This document shows, piece by piece, positions 14,473 to 23,078 of a stretch of 29,069 nucleotides of DNA. The notes beneath the pieces are model-generated. The model was not told the DNA's origin and did no database searches. It worked only from the letters and a program-made list of their open reading frames with translations. The DNA is from a virus, in IMG/VR virus record IMGVR_UViG_3300030109_002113, positions 1 to 29,069 of that record. One strand, given 5' to 3'. The position numbers and the translations under genes were made by a program. The first letter of the stretch is position 1, and every line of letters begins with the position of its first letter.

Positions 14473-16232
14473 CAATTTGCCTTTTCCAAATCTTTAGCTG
14501 CACGCTCTTGTGCAGCTTTTACCGCTGGGTTTTTAGTTTCAATGTATTTGCCGAGCATTTTTAATTTAAACAACTCAGTACCGAGCAACATAGGCTTGCC
14601 TTTATAATTTTTTAAAGTTAGCTGACGGCTTTCCTCAACATCTTCAACAGTCCATTCAGACAAAGATTTTCCCATACCTAAAGATTGTGCATCTGCTTCA
14701 AACGCTGGCAAAAATTGAAGTTTTGGAATCATGTTTAAATTTACTTTGCTAGTTACCCCAAACTCCTCAATTGCTTGTTCAAACGCAATTTTTGGATCTA
14801 TACTCGTTTCAGTTATTTTTGCTTCAAAATTAAAAAGTACCAACGCAGCGCGTTTACTTGCACCGCCCATAATTTTATCAAGTACACCTTCTGCTTGCAC
14901 TAGCGCATCTAAAAGATCACCATATTTCTTTGCAGCTTTTGCTCGAGGTGTTTGTTTTACAAATTGTTCAGCTGTTTGAACAATACGATCTATTTGGCCT
15001 TGGTCTAATGGAGTTTTAGAAGTTGGCCCATAATTGTCGTAAGCTTTTTTAACTAATGCATCAATTTCAGTTTTATTATCTGCCTCTCGGATACCTTTTA
15101 AAATTTCTCCAAAAAACTTTTTATCAGTAACAAGCGCGTCTTGATCATTTAATGAAGCAATTAGTTTTTCAGCATTGGCTGGGGTAATTTTTTGAAGTAA
15201 CAACGCTTTATTAATTTCGGCTATACTTGGTTTAGTACGTGTTTGATCATTAGGATTTAATTGTTTAGCAATTATTCTGTTTAAAAAAACACCAAAATTA
15301 ATTTTTTGATTTGCTGTTTTTCTCTTGTTTGCAGAAGCATCCCTGCGCGCAACTTCTCGAATCCGCGCATTTTCCAGCTGATTAATTAAATTATTTGTAC
15401 GTTCCATTGCGTCTTGTCGCGTTTGAACGTTTAAATTTTTTCCTATCTTTCCACTTTGTAAATCTAATAATACTTGGCGCGCTGCTTTTGCTGCTGCACC
15501 ATTTTTAATATCTTCTTTCTCTAACGACATCTGGTTGGCGTTAAGCAGCCGTTTATCAACCTGCAAGTTATCAATAATATTTCTATCGTTTTTTTCATAC
15601 TCAAAAGCTTGTTTAGCGTTTAAATGACCTAGATCTACTAAATTTTGATAAATACCCTTTACGCCTTTTTTTTCATTACCAAACAATTTGTTTAAATTTT
15701 GCTGGTAAGCTAATTGATCTCGCACAGGATCAAGGTTGCCTAAGTTTTGGCGAATCACTTCAGCTTCTGTTAATTGTTCAGTAATCGTTTCGGCAGTAAG
15801 CCGAACACGCGCTGTTTGTTTAATCTTTAATCGTAGAGTATCAGCAGCAGCAAAAGAATTTGCTGTAAATGTTTTTTTGGCTTGAGTGCCAACAACTGTT
15901 CCTGCAATTTTAGTTCTTGCAGATTTAGCTCTTCGATTAAATGCGTTGTTAATTATTTCCGGTTTAGAATTAAAACGCGGGTTTTTTTCAAGGTCAGTTT
16001 GTATTTCTTCAAGTTTAGTTTGATACGCCCTTTCACCTTTTGCCACCTCAGTAGCATTTTGTAATTTTTGTTCAGTTACAGCCCAATCCGCAGCAGCGTT
16101 AAAAAATTGTGAAGATTTTGCAGTAGCTTGCCCAACAGCTTCAAACGCTCCAGAATTTGCTTGCACATTAAGTGGCTGAGCAGCAATTTCAGCACTGCGT
16201 TGTACCTTTGCGCGATACGTTGGTATTTTCAT
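14472..16232 (-). CDS. Internal virion protein, gp15-like by position
   Basis: This 586-aa protein is almost entirely helical, rich in Ala, Lys, Gln and Asn, with long coiled-coil-like runs (about residues 45-115 and 240-320) and no membrane segment. It starts MKIPTYRAKVQRSAEIAAQPLN. It lies immediately after a gp14-like protein and before the 1082-aa ejection protein, the place of T7 gp15 (747 aa), a component of the internal core ejected into the cell to form the DNA conduit. The start overlaps the previous stop as ATGA. The function is inferred from synteny and composition, as I see no diagnostic motif. Confidence 0.66.
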   Translation of the reverse strand: MKIPTYRAKVQRSAEIAAQPLNVQANSGAFEAVGQATAKSSQFFNAAADWAVTEQKLQNATEVAKGERAYQTKLEEIQTDLEKNPRFNSKPEIINNAFNRRAKSARTKIAGTVVGTQAKKTFTANSFAAADTLRLKIKQTARVRLTAETITEQLTEAEVIRQNLGNLDPVRDQLAYQQNLNKLFGNEKKGVKGIYQNLVDLGHLNAKQAFEYEKNDRNIIDNLQVDKRLLNANQMSLEKEDIKNGAAAKAARQVLLDLQSGKIGKNLNVQTRQDAMERTNNLINQLENARIREVARRDASANKRKTANQKINFGVFLNRIIAKQLNPNDQTRTKPSIAEINKALLLQKITPANAEKLIASLNDQDALVTDKKFFGEILKGIREADNKTEIDALVKKAYDNYGPTSKTPLDQGQIDRIVQTAEQFVKQTPRAKAAKKYGDLLDALVQAEGVLDKIMGGASKRAALVLFNFEAKITETSIDPKIAFEQAIEEFGVTSKVNLNMIPKLQFLPAFEADAQSLGMGKSLSEWTVEDVEESRQLTLKNYKGKPMLLGTELFKLKMLGKYIETKNPAVKAAQERAAKDLEKAN

Positions 16233-16735
16233 GCAAACCTCATCGATCCAGCTGCTCTTGTTGCACCGCCAAGCAAACTTCCATAAGCTTGCATTTGATA
16301 GGCTTGCGAACGCGCTGCACCTTCAGCCCGAGTTACGTTGGCTGACATGCGCAAACCTGTTGCTTTTTCACGCGATTGAAGCGCTTCCAGTTTCACATTA
16401 TAATCGTTAGTTGCTAGGTCTTCATCAATTTGGCGCGCATTTTCAAGCAATACCAAAAGAGGCGTGTCACTAGTAGAAACCACGCCAGAATTATTATAAT
16501 TGGTTTGCGCTGAACTTAAAAAACGCGAATATTCCTGTTCAGCTCGAACGGTCTGCAAATCGTTAATTAATAATTTCTGATCCGCGTCTTGCTCAAAAAC
16601 TTTTGCGTTTCTTTCTTGTATTTTAGCATTGTATTCTGCAATAGCAATTCCAGATCTGGCAGATTTGGAATTACCCATAAATCCCATAATGCCACCCGCG
16701 ACATTTAACCCTGCTGCTGCTGCTGCCCAACTCAT
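16229..16735 (-). CDS. Internal virion protein, gp14-like
   Basis: This 168-aa protein has an N-terminal Ala/Gly-rich hydrophobic stretch (MSWAAAAAGLNVAGGIMGFM), a long helical middle with QERNAKVFEQDAD and VRAEQEYSRFLSSAQTNYNNSGV, and a Gly/Ala-rich C-terminus (YGSLLGGATRAAGSMRFA). This pattern and the position between gp13-like and gp15-like genes fit the T7 gp14 class (196 aa), which lodges in the outer membrane during DNA ejection. I chose the ATG at 16735 because it overlaps the upstream stop as ATGA, like neighbouring junctions; an in-frame ATG at 16747 would add four residues. Confidence 0.75.
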   Translation of the reverse strand: MSWAAAAAGLNVAGGIMGFMGNSKSARSGIAIAEYNAKIQERNAKVFEQDADQKLLINDLQTVRAEQEYSRFLSSAQTNYNNSGVVSTSDTPLLVLLENARQIDEDLATNDYNVKLEALQSREKATGLRMSANVTRAEGAARSQAYQMQAYGSLLGGATRAAGSMRFA

Positions 16736-17175
16736 GTGCGCACCCATGCAAAACGAAAATAGTCAGCCTGTTCCGGCCCAAACTTCTCCATAATACCTTC
16801 TTCTTTCATACCCATAAATTTTGCAAAACGAATTGCCGTTTTCCAATCTGTTCGGACATTTGCGTGAACGCGCCATAAATCCTTTGAGTCAACCCACTCG
16901 TAAAAACACTCATAGATCGCTCGAGCAATTGTAATCGGATATTTCGGCATCGTATTAGAACCTAAAAGCCACGCCTCTCCACACCCTTTCCACAGCGGAA
17001 TTATTCCTGTCGATAACACAGCTTCATTATCAGATAACAGGGTTACGCAAAAACCTGCCTCTTCCATAATAACAGCTTGCTCAGCCCAGTTATGACCCTC
17101 GTCAACCTGCAATCCCTGCTCCATAATTTCATGGGCATGTGCAGCAACAAATGGAACAATTTCTGTATTATTCAT
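16732..17175 (-). CDS. GNAT-like gp13-type virion assembly protein
   Basis: The 147-aa protein matches the T7 gp13 class (DUF2833, GNAT-like fold) in length and pattern: an N-terminal VPFVAAHAHEIMEQG helix, a central strand AVLSTGIIPLWKGCGEAWLL, then HANVRTDWKTAIRFAKFMGMKEEGIMEKFG, which is the typical acetyltransferase-like C-terminal half. In T7, gp13 is required for virion assembly and is not itself an established acetyltransferase. I see no clear acetyl-CoA-binding R/Q-x-x-G-x-G/A loop, so catalysis is doubtful. It starts with ATGA overlapping the nozzle stop. Confidence 0.82.
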   Translation of the reverse strand: MNNTEIVPFVAAHAHEIMEQGLQVDEGHNWAEQAVIMEEAGFCVTLLSDNEAVLSTGIIPLWKGCGEAWLLGSNTMPKYPITIARAIYECFYEWVDSKDLWRVHANVRTDWKTAIRFAKFMGMKEEGIMEKFGPEQADYFRFAWVRT

Positions 17176-19925
17176 GTGTCAAAAGTTTGCAACCTAATAT
17201 AAATACCCAGTAATGTCAGCGGTAGCGGTTGATCTTGAATCACTGTTACAAAACCGTCTGTGTCAAACCCGCTGTCAAATTCTATTTGCTTATCACCTGT
17301 AAATAACGCAATTGGTTGATCCATTTCATCGGCAGAAGATCGGAATGGTATTAAATCATTTACAGCTGCGCTTTCGCCAATTTTAACGCCAACAGAACGA
17401 TATAAACGCACAGTGGCATGATGCAAACGTTTTACTTTGCCTTGCGCTGTGCCATCAGCTGATCCCGCCTCAACGCGCATCGTGCGCAATGTAGATTGAT
17501 AATTTAAACCAACATGCGCTTTTGTTACATACCGTGCTAACGTAATGCTTCCCGCTGAAACTGTACGATCAGGATGCGTTGCGCCATCGCCTAAAATTGA
17601 AACTGTCTGTCCTTCTAAATGATGTAAATTTGTAAACGAGATAACCGCTTGCGTTACAGTTGCGTCATCCGCATGTGAACCATTCAATCCGGCAACCGTT
17701 CTTGTGCAGCCTGTCAGCTGATTTGATGAATTGCCTGTATAAGTAATTATTTCTTGTCCAATTTTAACAGCGCCAGAACTTGAAAAATCAGAACTTGAAG
17801 TTAACGTTATAGTTGTTGCTGTCGTATTAATTGCACCATTTAAAGTGTTACTGACACCTGTATAAGATAGAGAGCTGTCTACAAAAATCGCATCGGCAAC
17901 ATCAGTTCCAAAATTTAGCGGAGCCAACTTTTCAATATAACGTTTGGTTGCGGAATTGACGGTTCGCTTAACCACCACATAAACATCGTCTTCATCCAAA
18001 TCGCTCGGGATCGAGGCCACGCTTTCCACAATGCCATAATCATAAGATGCACTGGCATAAGATCCATGTACGCCTGTAAACGATCCTCCAATCTTATGTC
18101 GATGCCAAGCGACAACCTGCTCCTCTCTGCGATAAGTTAATCCGCATAATTCACCATCAGCGCGCACCGCCCAAATAATATTGTCCGGCTCTTGCTGGAT
18201 GTCCATATCATCAAAACCGCCTTCGCTCACATGCTCTGCAAGAATAGTCATGTCTGGCGCGATATAGCCATCGACATCAAAATTATAAACCAGCTCGCGA
18301 ATTTTACGCTTTGCACGTTGCAAAAACAAAACTGCATTACCCGATTGCACAGGGCTGACTTTTGACGCTCCATACGTTGTCTGTCTTTTTATTTGTACGT
18401 TTGTTGGCGTTAAAGGTTCCCCTGTTGCACTCGAGCTGGCAGCAAACTCACCGCCAGATGTTCCCACAACTAAAACTCGTAAAGGCTGTAAATAGCGAAT
18501 AATATTTACTTGTTGCGATGCAATTGTATAACGCATTGCATCACCATCCGCGCTGCCTTCCTTGAACTGTTCAAACCCCCCACTTTCCGAAAAGAAAATT
18601 GTTTGGGGCTGCTCGGTAGTTCCGGCAAAAACTAATCTTTCTTCATAAAAACAAACAGTACTTGGATAACCTGTTTGCGCAGAAAACGCACCTAAAGACC
18701 ACTCGTCACTAGCCTCAATCGTTCCTGTTAACGTATTGCCCGAGCTGGCAGCTTCATCAGCTAAATCATCTGAGGGGGAAACTAAAATTGTGTCATCGGT
18801 AACCCCTACAATTAAGCATGTTTTATTATTACTGCTCGTTCCTGTAATTGTAATTTTTTGTCCAATTTTAAATCCTTCACTAACAAACTTTTTATCCGAA
18901 TCTAAAATTCTGTCATTATGCTCTAACCCAGTGCTATCGGGATCACCTTCTTTAAATGATATTGTTGCAGCGGTGTAGGCAGGTAATAATTCTGCCCGCA
19001 AATCAGAGTTTGTTTGAACGGTTGCCACTACCTCTGTAGTGGAATTGCGCGCTGTAATTTTTGCATAGCCATCGAACATTTTAATCAAACGTCCGACATC
19101 ATTAGTCTGGAAACCTGTGTCGTTATTGATGCCTGTTACAGCTGATGCTGTAATTGTTACTGAACTGGTTAAGCCATTAGCTGTTAGTGTTGTTGTTGTC
19201 GCGTTTTCATCCATCAATGGGCCGAGCTCAAACTCAACTTCGGTTAACGTCCATGTTGTATGAGCGGTTCGCGTTAATTTACGAGGCGCATGGTTTGGAT
19301 GCACGATGTACATAACATCGTTTGACTGCGCTACTTGCAGCTCAAACAGTTCAGCCGTTAGATAAGGAGATGCAATCGTGTAAACGCGCTCTGCTGTTCC
19401 ACCAGATGCATACGTTGTATAGCTGGAAGAATTAATGTCTGTAGAGCTCATATCTTGAAGCTCAAATGTGTTTGTGGTTTTATCGGCTACTTTGTAACTT
19501 CTTTCGTTAACCTCAGTCATACCAACAACACCAGAGATAAAAACTTCTTCTCCATTTTCAAAACCATGACTGTTACTTGTCACGACTGCTACGCTGGCTT
19601 TGGTTATCGCGGTTATGTTTTTAGCTGTTTCGCGGATCTGCGCGCCTGATTTTATAAAACGAATATACTGATTGCCAAATTCTAAAATGTACGTTTGCTC
19701 GGTACTAAATTCAAAACCGATTAGTCTAGTTGAAAGTGCGCTGCTTTTAACTTCGGCAACATACTTTGTGCCGGATCTGCGATTTACACCGCCATGAGGC
19801 ATCACTGTAAAATTTTCCAATGTCGAACACATTGAAAAATATTTACTAAGATCAAAACGGCCCTCTAATCTGGGCGATCCTTCGCCAGCTGTAAAAGCGC
19901 TAAAGGCATAACTTGCCTTTGTCAT
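17172..19925 (-). CDS. Tail nozzle protein, gp12-like (tail tubular protein B)
   Basis: This 917-aa protein opens with SAFTAGEGSPRLEGRFDLSKY and NFTVMPHGGVNRRSGTKYV, the signature of phage nozzle proteins. Residues ~105-185 form a beta module like the E1 FCCH domain (ITKASVAVVTSNSHGFENGEEVFI...NTFELQD). The motif WSLGAFSAQTGYPSTVCFYEERLVFAGT (about residues 410-440) is typical of the family. A further short insertion at ~690-760 (TITLTSSSDF, EIITYTGNSSNQLTGC) is shared with many marine phage tail proteins. It is longer than T7 gp12 (794 aa) because of these insertions. It forms the distal tail tube below the adaptor. It begins one base into the adaptor stop (TAATG) and ends in ATGA with gp13. 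Confidence 0.9.
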   Translation of the reverse strand: MTKASYAFSAFTAGEGSPRLEGRFDLSKYFSMCSTLENFTVMPHGGVNRRSGTKYVAEVKSSALSTRLIGFEFSTEQTYILEFGNQYIRFIKSGAQIRETAKNITAITKASVAVVTSNSHGFENGEEVFISGVVGMTEVNERSYKVADKTTNTFELQDMSSTDINSSSYTTYASGGTAERVYTIASPYLTAELFELQVAQSNDVMYIVHPNHAPRKLTRTAHTTWTLTEVEFELGPLMDENATTTTLTANGLTSSVTITASAVTGINNDTGFQTNDVGRLIKMFDGYAKITARNSTTEVVATVQTNSDLRAELLPAYTAATISFKEGDPDSTGLEHNDRILDSDKKFVSEGFKIGQKITITGTSSNNKTCLIVGVTDDTILVSPSDDLADEAASSGNTLTGTIEASDEWSLGAFSAQTGYPSTVCFYEERLVFAGTTEQPQTIFFSESGGFEQFKEGSADGDAMRYTIASQQVNIIRYLQPLRVLVVGTSGGEFAASSSATGEPLTPTNVQIKRQTTYGASKVSPVQSGNAVLFLQRAKRKIRELVYNFDVDGYIAPDMTILAEHVSEGGFDDMDIQQEPDNIIWAVRADGELCGLTYRREEQVVAWHRHKIGGSFTGVHGSYASASYDYGIVESVASIPSDLDEDDVYVVVKRTVNSATKRYIEKLAPLNFGTDVADAIFVDSSLSYTGVSNTLNGAINTTATTITLTSSSDFSSSGAVKIGQEIITYTGNSSNQLTGCTRTVAGLNGSHADDATVTQAVISFTNLHHLEGQTVSILGDGATHPDRTVSAGSITLARYVTKAHVGLNYQSTLRTMRVEAGSADGTAQGKVKRLHHATVRLYRSVGVKIGESAAVNDLIPFRSSADEMDQPIALFTGDKQIEFDSGFDTDGFVTVIQDQPLPLTLLGIYIRLQTFDT

Positions 19926-20491
19926 TACAGCCTCGCGTCAGTAAAATATGTGCTCGTAACTTCCGCTGGCGTTCCCTCTGTCGCATCAACAAATTGAGCA
20001 GCCGAGATCTTATGTTCGTAAATATTGAACAACTGCGCCTGTAAGCTTGTGGAATTTGCCAAGGGATAAGCTAACTCGCTCGAAAGCCGAGCTGCTAAAG
20101 CCTCGATTAGCAAAGTGTCGTACTCATTCGCGTCCAAAACTCGCGCTATGTATTTTATTTTCATGGTTGCTTCATCCGATAAAATTTTACGGCCTTCAAC
20201 AACATAAGTAACCCCGCTTGCTTCACCATCGACCTCGAGAACTCGTAGGCAATAGGGCTCGTTAGGTAACGCAAAACTATACGCATATTCATAACTAGGC
20301 GTAGCACCTTGTGCGAGCTCTAAACGTTGGATTAAACAATTCCAAGGGTGGGTTCGAAATACAGCATCTCGGACAATCGGGTAACGCTGATTACAAACAC
20401 GCGCAGCTTTACTGTCCTCGGTAAGCGAAATTATATTTGTCGCACCAATATTATTAAGCGCAGCGTTACAGATATCAACGTCAGATGCCAT
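19925..20491 (-). CDS. Head-tail adaptor, gp11-like (tail tubular protein A)
   Basis: The 188-aa protein begins with SDVDICNAALNNIGATNI and continues ARVCNQRYPIVRDAVFRTHPWNC, the conserved opening of T7-type tail tubular protein A. A GRKILSDEATMKIKYIARV strand follows, then a C-terminal helix (EALAARLSSELAYPLANS). It forms the ring joining the portal to the nozzle. Its length is close to T7 gp11 (196 aa). A GGAG lies 7 bases before the ATG at 20491. It is the first gene after the capsid terminator, so its expression should depend on read-through or a nearby promoter. Confidence 0.9.
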   Translation of the reverse strand: MASDVDICNAALNNIGATNIISLTEDSKAARVCNQRYPIVRDAVFRTHPWNCLIQRLELAQGATPSYEYAYSFALPNEPYCLRVLEVDGEASGVTYVVEGRKILSDEATMKIKYIARVLDANEYDTLLIEALAARLSSELAYPLANSTSLQAQLFNIYEHKISAAQFVDATEGTPAEVTSTYFTDARL

Positions 20492-20511
20492 CTAGATTCT
20501 CCAAATAGAAA

Positions 20512-20531
20512 TGGGGGGCCGAAACCCCCCA
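20512..20531 (-). terminator. Tphi-like terminator after the capsid genes
   Basis: On the minus strand a 7-bp stem TGGGGGG/CCCCCCA encloses the loop TTTCGG and is followed by ATTTCTATTT, an imperfect T-tract. It sits 6 bases after the stop of the capsid-associated gene and 20 bases before the adaptor gene. T7 has its partial terminator Tphi in the same place, just after gene 10. The weak T-tract fits partial termination, giving more capsid than tail transcript. Confidence 0.8.
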
Positions 20532-20537
20532 ATCCTG

Positions 20538-20996
20538 TTAGTCAAGAGCATACAGCATTACGAGCTCAACCGTACCAGTGCCGTTAGCACCAGCGATTGA
20601 AACCGTAACAGGTATGCCATTTTTATCAGCATCAACTACACTGAATTTGCCAAGCGCTGTTGTCGCAGCGCAAGCAACCGTTGTAATTGAAGTGGAAGCA
20701 GCAGCAGCTTTATATTCATCAACGTCTGCTGCGACTGCTGTCCCAGCTGCGTTAGTATAAGCTGCATGACCTACACTTGCTGTTGTAGATGATCCCAATG
20801 CATCGTGAACTAGCTCACCTGAGATAATTCGCGCGCCATTAGGAAGATTAAACATGTGAATATCAGATTGCTCCGCTGATGCCTCATAAAGGCCATAAGC
20901 AATACGAACGCGACCAGCCATTTCATTTGGCTTGATCATATCCGATGGAGCGGTTTGATCCCACTTAGTTTTTTGAGCTGAATAAACTGTACCCAT
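20538..20996 (-). CDS. Capsid-associated protein, probable head decoration or stabiliser
   Basis: This 152-aa protein begins MGTVYSAQKTKWDQTAP. It has EMAGRVRIAYGLYEA, NLPNGARIISGELVHDALGSS and a strand-rich Ala/Thr-rich C-terminal half ending VELVMLYALD. This type of protein is usual directly after the major capsid gene in podoviruses of this group, and I take it to be a virion structural protein, possibly decoration. An AGGAGG lies 9 bases before the ATG, overlapping the capsid stop region, so translation should be strong. No catalytic motif is seen. The exact role is inferred from position. Confidence 0.7.
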   Translation of the reverse strand: MGTVYSAQKTKWDQTAPSDMIKPNEMAGRVRIAYGLYEASAEQSDIHMFNLPNGARIISGELVHDALGSSTTASVGHAAYTNAAGTAVAADVDEYKAAAASTSITTVACAATTALGKFSVVDADKNGIPVTVSIAGANGTGTVELVMLYALD

Positions 20997-21011
20997 TTTT
21001 TCAACCCTCCT

Positions 21012-21872
21012 TTAAGATTCGGTACAAAGAACAGAGACAACTTTGTCTTCTTCCATGCGCGTAGCACCTACAGTTTGACTGTAGTACACTTGCGTAGAAA
21101 AAGACTTGTCGCTTCGTTCTTCGATCCGAGATTTTTGATCTTGCCCAATAGCTAACAAGATTCCATCTTGCGCCCATGCAAAACAAGTTCGCGTGGTGCT
21201 CGATAGAGCAAGTCGATTGGACATGTGAAAAGTGAACCCGAGATAACTATTGAGCTCACCTTGTGCCAAGGCTTTCACGGTATTGAAGTCTGAACTTTTG
21301 ACCTCAGTCGTGTTCAACAGGTCTTTGATCTGTTGAGGCGCTACCGCAATATGACGCGGGATAGATGGATCAACATCAGCCAAATCAAGCTGCTCTTTTG
21401 CAGCCAATAATTTAGCAACTGTTAGCCCAGCTGAACCGTGCGCAATAATGTGTGCAGCAGCAAGATCAGTAGACGTAGATCCCGCCTTGCCTGTTTTACT
21501 CGTACCTGTTGCAGCAGCAATAATCTCGTCATCAACGGCACGATTCATTGCAGCAGCTGCGGATTGAGCATATGCAGATGTCGGATCAACAATGGTGGAA
21601 ACCATATCAGCATCATCAATCAAGTCTGCAAACTCGTAGGTTTCCATCACAACTTGTCTACGACTATGAGGAACTTCTACGAGGGGAGTGTCGGAGTGCC
21701 GTGTCGTTCTTTTCACAGCTGAAACTGAGGATACCTGATCGAAAAAAGCTTTCTCGCCAGTTACGCTTTCATTTCTAACCGCGTTCCGAAACACGCTACC
21801 CCTTTGTTGAGACAGAAGCGCGACTGTAGAGCCGAACTGCTGACTAAACGCAGTAGTTATTTGATTTGACAT
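21012..21872 (-). CDS. Major capsid protein
   Basis: This 286-aa protein starts MSNQITTAFSQQFGSTVALL. It has GEKAFFDQVSSV, HSRRQVVMETYEFADLIDDADM and DPTSAYAQSAAAAMNRAVDDEIIAAATG, the conserved N-terminal half of a phage capsid family (Phage_capsid_2 type, HK97 fold) common in short-tailed phages. The C-terminal part (QDGILLAIGQDQKSRIEERSDKSFSTQVYY) is the usual A-domain region. It is shorter than T7 gp10A (345 aa). AGGAGG stands 9 bases before the ATG, among the strongest ribosome sites in the window. It follows a 134-bp leader and the scaffold gene, the canonical order. Confidence 0.93.
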   Translation of the reverse strand: MSNQITTAFSQQFGSTVALLSQQRGSVFRNAVRNESVTGEKAFFDQVSSVSAVKRTTRHSDTPLVEVPHSRRQVVMETYEFADLIDDADMVSTIVDPTSAYAQSAAAAMNRAVDDEIIAAATGTSKTGKAGSTSTDLAAAHIIAHGSAGLTVAKLLAAKEQLDLADVDPSIPRHIAVAPQQIKDLLNTTEVKSSDFNTVKALAQGELNSYLGFTFHMSNRLALSSTTRTCFAWAQDGILLAIGQDQKSRIEERSDKSFSTQVYYSQTVGATRMEEDKVVSVLCTES

Positions 21873-22006
21873 TATATCAAACCTCCTAAGTTAAATTGAG
21901 TTTAAAAAAATTTCGGTCAGCTACCCAATTTGGACTACCCTTCGTTTTCGGAACGATCACCGGCTCTACTTTAGAGCAAGCAACAGGACGTTTCCGCTAC
22001 CCTGAT
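21873..22006 (-). promoter_or_regulatory. Capsid gene leader with repeats and stem-loops
   Basis: This 134-bp gap holds three minus-strand copies of GGGTAG (21997-22002, 21935-21940, 21921-21926). It also has a perfect 6-bp hairpin GCTCTA-AAG-TAGAGC (21963-21977), a weaker 5-bp hairpin TCGTT/AACGA just after it, a T-run, and then AGGAGG before the capsid ATG. I cannot see a standard -35/-10 pair. The layout suggests a regulated start or processing site for capsid transcripts. Confidence 0.4.
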
Positions 22007-22831
22007 TTAACCGCCTTCGGGATACTTAGCTTCATAAAGGCGTTTTCTTCTTTCTGTATATTCTCGATGCTGTGGATGCATGGGATCAAAGATTGGGCTG
22101 TTTGGAGCCTCGAGCTCTGCCAGCTGATCTGTAATATCATCTGGCGATAAACCGCCTTGTCCTTTGGCTATGCCTTCAAACGCATCCTCAGAAATTCTCT
22201 CTTTAATAAATTCTCCAATCGACACCATAGCGCGGATGAACTCAGGCCGATCTCCAAGGCGGGAACCATCTGCCATTGGCAGCTCGAGCATTTCCTGTTC
22301 GCCAAATTCGCTTACAATTGAACTTCCAAGCGCCATATTCTCGTCATATTTTCCACCAAATTCTTTTTTTAGCGCGTCAAATTGTTCACTTTGTATTGCC
22401 TTGTAATCAACAGTATTTGCTTCGGCATGTGCTTGCATAAAAGAATCATACTCGTTTGCCAGCATCTGCGCTTGCGCATTATTTAAACCAAGTTTGTGCG
22501 CGGTGTCTTTGTACCATCCGACAAATTTTTCATCTGTATTTTCTGGAAGTTCCATTTCATATTTGTCTGGGCCTTCGGGTCTTCCCAGCTTGTTATACAC
22601 CTGATCCCAATCCTCGGGTGTAGAATGCTGGCTTGGTATTGCAATCTTATCCCTGCCGATCATGGATTGTGCGTTTACAAAACTTTTTGCAAGATTTGGA
22701 ACATCATGGATCGATGATAACGCTGAATGATCCCTAATATCTTCGGGAAGCATACTTCTCCAATCGCTCGATGTTTCCGCTACAGACGGTGCTACCTCTT
22801 CCGAGACATCCGCTACCTGTTCATCTGCCAT
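22007..22831 (-). CDS. Capsid scaffolding protein
   Basis: This 274-aa acidic, helical protein carries the usual features of phage scaffolds: an acidic N-terminus (ADEQVADVSEEVAPS), then the conserved SDWRSMLPEDIRDHSALSSI and VPNLAKSFVNAQSMIGRDKI segments. A DQVYNKLGRPEGPDKYEM segment follows, and a charged C-terminus (HREYTERRKRLYEAKYPEGG) that should contact the coat. It guides procapsid assembly and is then lost, as T7 gp9 (307 aa) is. AGGAG lies 9 bases before the ATG. The position between portal and capsid confirms the role. Confidence 0.9.
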   Translation of the reverse strand: MADEQVADVSEEVAPSVAETSSDWRSMLPEDIRDHSALSSIHDVPNLAKSFVNAQSMIGRDKIAIPSQHSTPEDWDQVYNKLGRPEGPDKYEMELPENTDEKFVGWYKDTAHKLGLNNAQAQMLANEYDSFMQAHAEANTVDYKAIQSEQFDALKKEFGGKYDENMALGSSIVSEFGEQEMLELPMADGSRLGDRPEFIRAMVSIGEFIKERISEDAFEGIAKGQGGLSPDDITDQLAELEAPNSPIFDPMHPQHREYTERRKRLYEAKYPEGG

Positions 22832-22835
22832 GTTT

Positions 22836-23078
22836 TTATTCTCCTTCTAATTGTTTAATTTTCTCCTCGGAAATTAATTGCATTAAATACAGAACAACAG
22901 AGCGTTGCCCTTCGCGATAAGATGTCTCGTGAGGCTCAGTTGAAAAGTTAGGCGAATAAAAACCATAATTTTTTTTCATCTGCTCAAGTAAAATTTCGCC
23001 AGCTTCGCCATTAAAAATTTCTTTTGCAGCGTCAACCAACCGTTGTCTCTGTTCGAGAAATTCCTCTTGGTCAGCCAT
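22836..23078 (-). CDS. Small Bbp19-like phage protein
   Basis: This 80-aa charged protein contains a C-terminal EGQRSVVLYLMQLISEEK helix preceded by YGFYSPNFSTEPHETSYRE, a pattern I associate with the Bbp19-like phage domain that is often encoded between portal and scaffold. The molecular role is not known. It has no membrane segment or cysteine. The ATG at 23078 overlaps the portal stop by 8 bases, so it is probably translated by coupling. Confidence 0.68.
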   Translation of the reverse strand: MADQEEFLEQRQRLVDAAKEIFNGEAGEILLEQMKKNYGFYSPNFSTEPHETSYREGQRSVVLYLMQLISEEKIKQLEGE

